Part shown: positions 25,125 to 30,646 of the stretch, piece after piece
Layout: every line of letters begins with the position of its first letter
Numbering within the stretch: position 1 is the stretch's first letter
Source: Methylotenera_A sp031399315
Lineage (GTDB): Bacteria > Pseudomonadota > Gammaproteobacteria > Burkholderiales > Methylophilaceae
NCBI GenBank assembly: GCA_031399315.1
Contig: JANNOS010000099.1
Location: 1-30,646 of the forward strand
Length of the DNA: 30,646 bases
Reading direction: 5' to 3'
Made by a program: the position numbers and the translations under genes
The notes under the pieces: model-generated
Told to the model about the DNA's origin: nothing
The model's input: only the letters and a program-made list of their open reading frames with translations
Database searches by the model: none

Positions 25125-26522
25125 TTAATTAAATGTAAAGCCGACAATGATGATTAAAGTTGAAACTACTATTGGGCTGATAACGGCAACATACCACCGA
25201 GAAAGGATTTTAGGCAAACAGCGCAAATGAAGATAGAACATAGAGAAACTAAAGTAACCTATACTTAAAATCAACCAAGCACTAGCGGCACCCATCACGC
25301 CGTATTTTAGTGTGGCAATTGCTGTGATTGGCGTCATCGCTATTAGTGCAAAAATTGATACATTAATGCCATATCGCGTCCAACCGTAAGCCAAACTGAG
25401 CGCATATGGCACATACATTAAACTATGCACAGCATACCCAGCCATTAGCAAAGTAAAAGCTGGGGCAACATACATTACTCTATCTGCATTACCCAAATAC
25501 AATGTTAAAAATTGATGATTAAATGCAATTAACAAACCTGCAATAGGCAAAACTACCCACGCAACTAATGCAGATGATTTAAGATATAAGTTTTTTAATG
25601 CATCAGTATCGTTAACGGCCACTAATTGCGTCATACGTGGCAAAACTGAGCGCGATATCAGTGCTGCCCCACCGCCTATTGTCATGGCAATATTAATGGC
25701 TACCGTGTAATAACCAAATTGCTCCAAAGTCACCAATTTGCTCAATATAATTTTATCTGTTTGCAAAATAAAAAATGTGAGCACACTGGTAATTGCCATA
25801 CCCGCAGCAAAACGTTTGCAGGCATTGAATCTTTCTAAATTAAATCTAAGTTTGAATTTTTGTACTAAATTAAGCGTTAAGTCATCACTTTTAGCACCTA
25901 CAGGCAGTGCTTTATATAACGCAATTGCCGTAATTAACAAACCTACAAAAGTTAATAATGTTTGGCTAAAAAAGTAAATTTGCACATTAGCAGACATTGT
26001 AATTAAGACAAACAGGCCAGCAATTGCACGTAAAGTATGGTTAAGTGCAAGTACGCTATTTGCCCTAACCATACGCTGCAAACCATTTAAACCGTTTATA
26101 TAATAATTGGTTAAAAATTGTAAGGCGCATTGCACACCCATTAACCGCAGACAAGTACTAATAGTCTCTGTAGGTAAATTATTATTATTCAGCCAATGTT
26201 CAGCAACCCAAGGTGCACAAACATAAAAAATACTGACAATTAGTAATGCAATAACAAAATAAACACACTCCAATGTGGTCACTGTGCTGCGCATTAAAAT
26301 TGCAGAATTTGGCAAAGCAGAAAGCCTTGCCAGCTCCCTTGATAATGCTGGCGACAAGCCCATATCTAGCATATTAAGTGCGGCTAAAAGCGTGATATAA
26401 ATACCAATTAAGCCATACGCCTCAGGCCCTAAATATTTTAATAACAAGGGCACTAAGGCAAACTGTAAGATAACGACATAACCGTTACCTAAGAAGGTAG
26501 AAATAATGTTACGTTTTAGCAA
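25125..26522 (-). CDS. Polysaccharide flippase (Wzx/MATE-like)
   Basis: A 465-aa inner membrane protein with about twelve hydrophobic helices. The opening RNIISTFLGNGYVVILQFALVPLLLKYLGPEAYGLIGIY is typical of Wzx (polysaccharide_synt family) helices 1-2, and LDMGLSPALSRELARL follows. It should flip undecaprenyl-PP-linked repeat units to the periplasm for the polymerase. The start is TTG at 26522. It lies 12 nt after the upstream stop, and no ATG precedes the first helix. No strong ribosome site is visible, so coupling to the preceding gene is likely. Confidence 0.92.
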   Translation of the reverse strand: MLKRNIISTFLGNGYVVILQFALVPLLLKYLGPEAYGLIGIYITLLAALNMLDMGLSPALSRELARLSALPNSAILMRSTVTTLECVYFVIALLIVSIFYVCAPWVAEHWLNNNNLPTETISTCLRLMGVQCALQFLTNYYINGLNGLQRMVRANSVLALNHTLRAIAGLFVLITMSANVQIYFFSQTLLTFVGLLITAIALYKALPVGAKSDDLTLNLVQKFKLRFNLERFNACKRFAAGMAITSVLTFFILQTDKIILSKLVTLEQFGYYTVAINIAMTIGGGAALISRSVLPRMTQLVAVNDTDALKNLYLKSSALVAWVVLPIAGLLIAFNHQFLTLYLGNADRVMYVAPAFTLLMAGYAVHSLMYVPYALSLAYGWTRYGINVSIFALIAMTPITAIATLKYGVMGAASAWLILSIGYFSFSMFYLHLRCLPKILSRWYVAVISPIVVSTLIIIVGFTFN

Positions 26523-26534
26523 TAGATTAACAAT

Positions 26535-27290
26535 TTAAGAAATTCTTTTTAAATAACCATCCGGCGCAACTGTGATTAATAGTTTATTTTGAATGGTTTT
26601 ATCAATTTCAAATTCAGGATGAGTTTTTAAATATTCCCAAACTGCAGTTTTGGGGTTATCTCCCTTACCCCATGGTCTATCTGGAAACATATCGTCTGGC
26701 ATATCCTCAACTACGGTATCAAATACAACGCAATAGCTATCTTTAGAAGTTAACGGTGCGTATGCTTCCAACTCTGCCAACACATGTTCGTGAGTATGAT
26801 TTGAATCAAGACTAATCAATATGCGTTTATACTTTTTAGCATAATCAAATACTTGCTTGATAATTTCAGGTGCGATTGATGAGCCCTGAATCATATCGAT
26901 ACGATTTGACATGGGGTGTGCCTCAATAGCGGCTCGATTATGTTCTCTAATATCAATATCGACACCTAAAACACGGCGTTTAGGTGTTGCTGGATCAAGC
27001 GTTTCACCGTTTTCAATAGCTTCACAGTAATCCAGCATCGCCAATAAAGAAGCATTCATAATCAGCGAGCCGCCGTGTGCTATCCCTGTTTCGATAATAA
27101 GGTCTGGTTTAACTTCCCAGATAAGCTCTTGCATTGCTGCCATATCTTGTGGAAACTGAATAATGGGGCGACCCATCCAAGAAAAGTTATATGAATATCG
27201 ATACTCGCAAGCACGATTAAATAAAGTCATCGCATCTTTTTGCAAAGATTCATCAGACGCCATCTGTTGGGCAAATTTTGGCTCAAGCAT
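26535..27290 (-). CDS. CmcI-family (cephalosporin hydroxylase-like) methyltransferase
   Basis: A 251-aa Rossmann-fold protein. IIETGIAHGGS (E67-G69, G73-G74-S75) is the SAM-binding loop, GVDID (D111) the ribose site, and SLDSNHTHEHVLAEL (D162, H165, H168) plus FDTVVED (D191) the metal-binding positions of the PF04989 family. Despite the family name, characterised relatives in polysaccharide and glycolipid loci act as SAM-dependent sugar O-methyltransferases. An O-methylation of an EPS sugar is therefore the best inference. Its ATG overlaps the end of the NeuD-like gene by 8 nt. It is followed by the flippase after 12 nt. Confidence 0.9.
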   Translation of the reverse strand: MLEPKFAQQMASDESLQKDAMTLFNRACEYRYSYNFSWMGRPIIQFPQDMAAMQELIWEVKPDLIIETGIAHGGSLIMNASLLAMLDYCEAIENGETLDPATPKRRVLGVDIDIREHNRAAIEAHPMSNRIDMIQGSSIAPEIIKQVFDYAKKYKRILISLDSNHTHEHVLAELEAYAPLTSKDSYCVVFDTVVEDMPDDMFPDRPWGKGDNPKTAVWEYLKTHPEFEIDKTIQNKLLITVAPDGYLKRIS

Positions 27291-27960
27291 TTTCTAATTT
27301 CCTAATAATTTTGGCAGGATTGCCATAGACTAAAACATTTGCTGGGACATCTCTAGTTACCACAGAGCCAGCACCAATCGTTGAATTATCACCAATTGTC
27401 AAATTTGGCAGTATAGTGGCGCCTGCGCCAATAAATACATTTCTACCAACCGTTACACAACCACACAAAGCAACATTGGGGGCTAAATGCACCCCATCGT
27501 TTAATGTTGATTCATGGTCTACACTAGCTTTTGTGTTGACTATACAGGCGTTACCAATTGAAGCGCCTGCACCAATAAAAGCAAAAGCACAAATATGCGT
27601 GTTTTTACCGATGACCGCAGTGTCAGATACATGAGATTTAGGATGAATTAAACTAGGTGTTCTAAACCCATCAAGTTGAAACATTTTTAGATAATCAATT
27701 CTGTCTTGACCTCTATTGCCTCCAATTGCAGCAATTGCTGACACATTAAAATCCATATCAGAACTTTTGATTTCATTTACCCAACTAATATACCCTTCAT
27801 ATCCATTCAGTACTGCCAAATTGTTTATTGGAGAAATCAGAGAAGAATCTTTATCTACTAAAGCAACTACTTCACCACCATTTAGACGAATAATTTCGTC
27901 AAGAACTTTTGCATGTCCTTAAGCACCCCAAATTAAAAAATTTTCTTTACTTGATTTCAT
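27283..27960 (-). pseudogene. NeuD/PglD-like sugar O/N-acyltransferase, interrupted by an in-frame TAA at codon 14
   Basis: The ATG at 27960 forms an ATGA overlap with the aminotransferase stop, as at the two preceding gene junctions, so it is the genuine start. The frame reads MKSSKENFLIWGA, then TAA (27921-27919), then GHAKVLDEII and onward without another stop to 27283 (226 codons). The motif around the stop is the GAxGHAKV nucleotide-binding loop of PglD/NeuD acyltransferases. A CAA or similar sense codon changed by one base explains it. The rest is intact: a VVALVDKD strand, then left-handed beta-helix hexapeptides (about 100-215), the catalytic-type His in SVDHES, and the GNPAKIIRK end. 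A TTG at 27819 could give a 178-aa product lacking the Rossmann part. Possible causes are a true mutation, a sequencing error or readthrough. Confidence 0.85.
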
Positions 27961-29060
27961 AACAGACTCTTTACCACTTCGACTACCCTATCCAATTCGG
28001 GTGTTGTTATGTCATGATAGCTAGGTAAGTTGATAGCACGATTCGGAATATCCCAAGCATTAGTGTTAGCTGAATTATCTGCAAACATGGGCAAACTGGA
28101 TAATGGATAAAAGAATACCCTTGCATCAATATTTTCTGCAGAAAAAGCTTCTTGTAACTTCTCACGGGTGATGCCTATTGCTTTGTCAAACACAACCGTC
28201 GGCATCCAGTATCCGTTAATGGTATTGGCTTTTTCTGGGTTCATGGTAACGCCAGATAGTCCAGCAAGCTGTTTTTGATAATGGTTAAAAATATCGCGTT
28301 TGCGATTAACTAAGTCATTAATTCGCTCCATTTGACCGTATCCGATAGCTGCCTGAATATTCGACATTTTATATTTAAAGCCAACAGCATCTGGCCAGAA
28401 CTGTTTAACTTGGCCTCTTGCCCTACCATGATTAGACAAAGTCAGTACTTTTTCGTAAACGTCTTTATCGTTTGTAATAAACATACCACCCTCACCAGTC
28501 GTGAGAGTCTTTGTGCCGTGAAATGAAAAACTGCCAAACTTACCTAAAGTACCAGCGTGTTTACCATGCCAATGAGAACCAATTGCCTCTGCTGCATCTT
28601 CAATAACTGGTAATCCGTATTTTTCACCAATTGCAAGCAACTTATCCATCTCACAAACGTTACCATAAATATGCACAGCTATAATGGCTTTGGTATGTGG
28701 CGTAATTGCGGCCTCAACCGCAGCTGGGTCTATACACCAAGTATCTTCCAAAACGTCTACAAACACAGGTTTAGCCCCTAGATAGGTAACAGGTGCTGCT
28801 GATGCAATCCAGTTGGTTTCAGCAAGTATTACTTCATCACCCGCCTCAACACTAATCGCAGATAAGCCCATATGAATTGCGCCAGTGCAACTAGAAGTCG
28901 CAATGGCAAACTTTGCACCTGTGTATTCCTTGAATTTTTCTTCAAACTTATTGATATATTCATAGCATTTTTCGCCCCAGCCATTTCTAGCAGCATCGGT
29001 TGCATAGCTAACTTCTAACTCAGTTATAGAAGGTTTAGTGTAATGAATTTTGGATTTCAT
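27957..29060 (-). CDS. DegT/DnrJ/EryC1-family sugar aminotransferase
   Basis: A 367-aa PLP enzyme. The PLP-binding lysine is K184 in SFHGTKTLTTGEGG. D155 (VIEDAAEAIG) contacts the pyridine nitrogen, and ATSSCTGAIHMGL is the phosphate-binding segment. FKYKMSNIQAAIGYGQ is the conserved active-site region of the other subunit. Closest in pattern to GDP-perosamine or UDP-4-amino sugar synthases. It converts a keto-sugar nucleotide to the amino sugar using glutamate. Both ends show ATGA overlaps (C-methyltransferase upstream, NeuD-like gene downstream). The downstream acyltransferase would be expected to acylate the new amino group. Confidence 0.94.
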   Translation of the reverse strand: MKSKIHYTKPSITELEVSYATDAARNGWGEKCYEYINKFEEKFKEYTGAKFAIATSSCTGAIHMGLSAISVEAGDEVILAETNWIASAAPVTYLGAKPVFVDVLEDTWCIDPAAVEAAITPHTKAIIAVHIYGNVCEMDKLLAIGEKYGLPVIEDAAEAIGSHWHGKHAGTLGKFGSFSFHGTKTLTTGEGGMFITNDKDVYEKVLTLSNHGRARGQVKQFWPDAVGFKYKMSNIQAAIGYGQMERINDLVNRKRDIFNHYQKQLAGLSGVTMNPEKANTINGYWMPTVVFDKAIGITREKLQEAFSAENIDARVFFYPLSSLPMFADNSANTNAWDIPNRAINLPSYHDITTPELDRVVEVVKSLL

Positions 29061-30283
29061 GAAATCTCCAAGCTAGGTACGGCAGTCACAAACTCACCGC
29101 CCCACTCACGTATATATTTAAGTTGCTCAGTCACTTCATTGCGCAAGTTCCATGGCAAAATCAACACATAATCTGGTTTTTGTTGACGAATAATTGATTC
29201 ATCAACAATGGAGATACGACTGCCGGGCAAATATTTACTTTGTTTTGCAGGGTTAAGGTCTACCACTGCCGATAATAAATCTGGTCGCACACCTGCATAA
29301 TTTAACAAGGTATTGCCTTTGGCCGCAGCGCCGTAGCCAATTACTTTTTTGCCTTCACGTTTAGCCTCAATTAAAAATGCAATTAAATCATGCTTAATAA
29401 GATTTGCACGCTGTTGTAAGTCTACATAATAGGCTTCTGTCTTTATACCAGCTGCCAGCTCTGTTGCTAAAAGAGCATCTACTGCAGCAGTAATTTTATG
29501 CTGACCTTGGTCTTTTCTTTGTGCAAACACTCGCAAACTGCCACCATGTGTGCTGATTTCTTGCACATCAAATATTTGTAATCCATTTTGGTTAAATATT
29601 TGGTTCACTGCTGTTAATGATAAATAAGAAAAATGTTCATGATAAACAGTGTCAAATTGAGAATGTTTGATTAATTGCATCAAATGCGGAAACTCAAACG
29701 TTGCAACGCCATTGGGTTTAAGTAAATGCGCAAATCCTGCAACAAAATCATTAATATCTGGCACATGGGCAAGCACATTATTTGCAGCTGTTAAATCTGC
29801 TTGTCTACCTTGCGCAACAAGATTTTTGGCAAGTTCTACACCAAAAAATGCTTCTACAATTTCTATCCCTTTTTCTCTTGCAGCCATTGCAGTGCTCGCT
29901 GTAGGTTCTATACCTAAGCATGGAATGCCGTCAGCTTTAACATACTGCAATAAATAGCCATCGTTAGCGGCGATTTCTATCACATAAGATTTTTTATTTA
30001 AGTTAAATCGATTCACCATGTCGGTTACGTACTGTTTGGCATGAACTAGCCATGAGCTTGAAAAAGAGCTGAAATAGGCATAATCCGCATCAAACAACTC
30101 TTCTGCACCCGCATAATCTTCCGTCTGAGCCAACCAACATTGATTACAGACAAGCACTTTAAGCGGAAACCATTTTTCTGGCGCCTTGAGGGTTTTCTCG
30201 GTCAAATACGCATTTGATGGCGGCGCGCTACCTAAATCAATCAATGGCAAATGTAGCTCAGTGCCACAGTGTCGGCATTTCAT
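29057..30283 (-). CDS. NDP-hexose C-methyltransferase (TylC3/EvaC/TcaB9-like)
   Basis: A 408-aa three-domain enzyme. The N-terminal zinc site is C3-x-x-C6 and C46-x-x-C49 (Methyltransf_13). The SAM domain has IEIAANDGYLL (E103, D108, G109). The Y214-H-E-H217 motif with HGGSLRVF is the active-site signature of sugar 3-C-methyltransferases. The C-terminal Methyltransf_14 domain contains VIGYGAAAKGNTLLNY. It adds a methyl to carbon of a 4-keto-deoxysugar nucleotide, giving a branched sugar. The 5' end overlaps the epimerase and the 3' end overlaps the aminotransferase (ATGA in both). Together they look like a branched amino-deoxysugar pathway. Some relatives in O-antigen loci act on other ketosugars, so the exact carbon is uncertain. 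Confidence 0.93.
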   Translation of the reverse strand: MKCRHCGTELHLPLIDLGSAPPSNAYLTEKTLKAPEKWFPLKVLVCNQCWLAQTEDYAGAEELFDADYAYFSSFSSSWLVHAKQYVTDMVNRFNLNKKSYVIEIAANDGYLLQYVKADGIPCLGIEPTASTAMAAREKGIEIVEAFFGVELAKNLVAQGRQADLTAANNVLAHVPDINDFVAGFAHLLKPNGVATFEFPHLMQLIKHSQFDTVYHEHFSYLSLTAVNQIFNQNGLQIFDVQEISTHGGSLRVFAQRKDQGQHKITAAVDALLATELAAGIKTEAYYVDLQQRANLIKHDLIAFLIEAKREGKKVIGYGAAAKGNTLLNYAGVRPDLLSAVVDLNPAKQSKYLPGSRISIVDESIIRQQKPDYVLILPWNLRNEVTEQLKYIREWGGEFVTAVPSLEIS

Positions 30284-30646
30284 ACAACAATTCCTTCAAA
30301 ATCCAATTTAATCATGGGGTGCAAACGATCTCTTTCAGAAATCTCGGTAATAGTTAACGGCCATGCAATGGCAAGTTTTGAGTCGTTAACGTTCAATGCG
30401 GCTTCGGCTTCTTTTACATAGGGTGCTGAATGTAAATAAATTAACTCACAATCTTCTGTGAGCGTTTGAAAGCCGTGTGCAAAACCTTCCGGTATTAATA
30501 GACTGCGTTGATTATGTTCGCTCAGCACTTCACCATGCCATTGTAAAAATGTTGGCGAATTTTTACGTAAATCTACCGCCACATCAAATACCTCACCTTT
30601 AAGGCAACTAACCAACTTAATTTCAGCATAAGGCGGTTTTTGATAA
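30280..30646 (-). CDS. dTDP-4-dehydrorhamnose 3,5-epimerase-family protein (5' end outside window)
   Basis: The frame continues to the right edge, upstream of the first start-like codon (TTG at 30615), and reads YQKPPYAEIKLVSCLKG. This matches the RmlC sequence just after the catalytic RGLHxQ motif, so that TTG is internal and the true start lies beyond the window. The rest, GEVFDVAVDLRKNSPTF, LLIPEGFAHGFQTL and IYLHSAPY (including the conserved active-site Tyr region), is the cupin core. It should epimerise a dTDP- (or related) 4-keto-6-deoxyhexose at C3 and/or C5. Its overlap with the C-methyltransferase (ATGA) points to a branched deoxysugar rather than plain rhamnose. No RmlA, B or D is visible here. 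Confidence 0.92.
   Translation of the reverse strand, partial: YQKPPYAEIKLVSCLKGEVFDVAVDLRKNSPTFLQWHGEVLSEHNQRSLLIPEGFAHGFQTLTEDCELIYLHSAPYVKEAEAALNVNDSKLAIAWPLTITEISERDRLHPMIKLDFEGIVV

Noticed and set aside
27283..27819. Stand-alone 178-aa acetyltransferase starting at TTG 27819
   Set aside because: The frame continues upstream to an ATG at 27960 with the typical N-terminal NeuD/PglD motif, interrupted by one TAA. The short version starts inside the protein.

Overview
This window is almost entirely an exopolysaccharide (EPS) biosynthesis, export and modification locus. It fits an AT-rich betaproteobacterium, most likely a methylotroph of the Methylophilaceae (Methylotenera/Methylophilus/Methylobacillus type). 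The basis is the run EpsA (LuxR-type regulator), EpsB (initiating sugar transferase), EpsE (Wza-like), EpsL (outer membrane), EpsF (Wzz-like) and EpsG (BY-kinase), which matches the methanolan / exosortase-B-associated eps families. The genus is an inference. All genes but one lie on the minus strand, so transcription runs from high to low coordinates. No tRNA, rRNA, CRISPR array or insertion sequence was seen.

Layout in the direction of transcription. (1) 30646-22238 is the variable sugar region: a dTDP-sugar 3,5-epimerase (5' end outside the window), a C-methyltransferase, a DegT-type aminotransferase, a NeuD/PglD-like acyltransferase broken by an in-frame TAA at codon 14, a CmcI-family methyltransferase/hydroxylase, a Wzx flippase, GT2 and GT4 glycosyltransferases, and a PglC-like initiating transferase. 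Several junctions are ATGA overlaps, so this is a tightly coupled operon. (2) 22132-18798 holds a WbpM/PglF-like 4,6-dehydratase, GalU and a purine-type phosphoribosyltransferase. (3) 18626-11885 is the eps core: epsA, epsB, a 298-bp regulatory gap, epsE, epsL, epsF, epsG. No exosortase or PEP-CTERM protein is seen here. (4) 10384-11904, the only plus-strand gene, encodes an O-antigen polymerase/ligase-like membrane protein whose 3' end overlaps that of epsG by 20 bp. (5) 10128-1 is a modification and finishing module: a 2OG-Fe(II) oxygenase, two GT2 enzymes, a 999-aa FkbH-type HAD-ACP-thioesterase fusion, another GT2, a phosphopantetheinyl transferase, a WecG/TagA glycosyltransferase fused to a STAS domain, a 76-aa protein of unknown function, and a TPR lipoprotein cut by the left edge.

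Inferred overall picture: activated sugars from region 1 and GalU are loaded on undecaprenyl phosphate by EpsB and/or the PglC-like enzyme, extended by the GTs, flipped by Wzx, polymerised by the plus-strand Wzy-like protein and exported through EpsF/G/E/L under EpsA control. The 999-aa enzyme with its own PPTase looks like a carrier-protein route to an acyl (possibly glyceryl) substituent. The most notable items are this HAD-ACP-TE/PPTase pair with a cysteine-type thioesterase, the WecG-STAS fusion with Cys at the usual phospho-serine position, and the nonsense codon in the NeuD-like gene.
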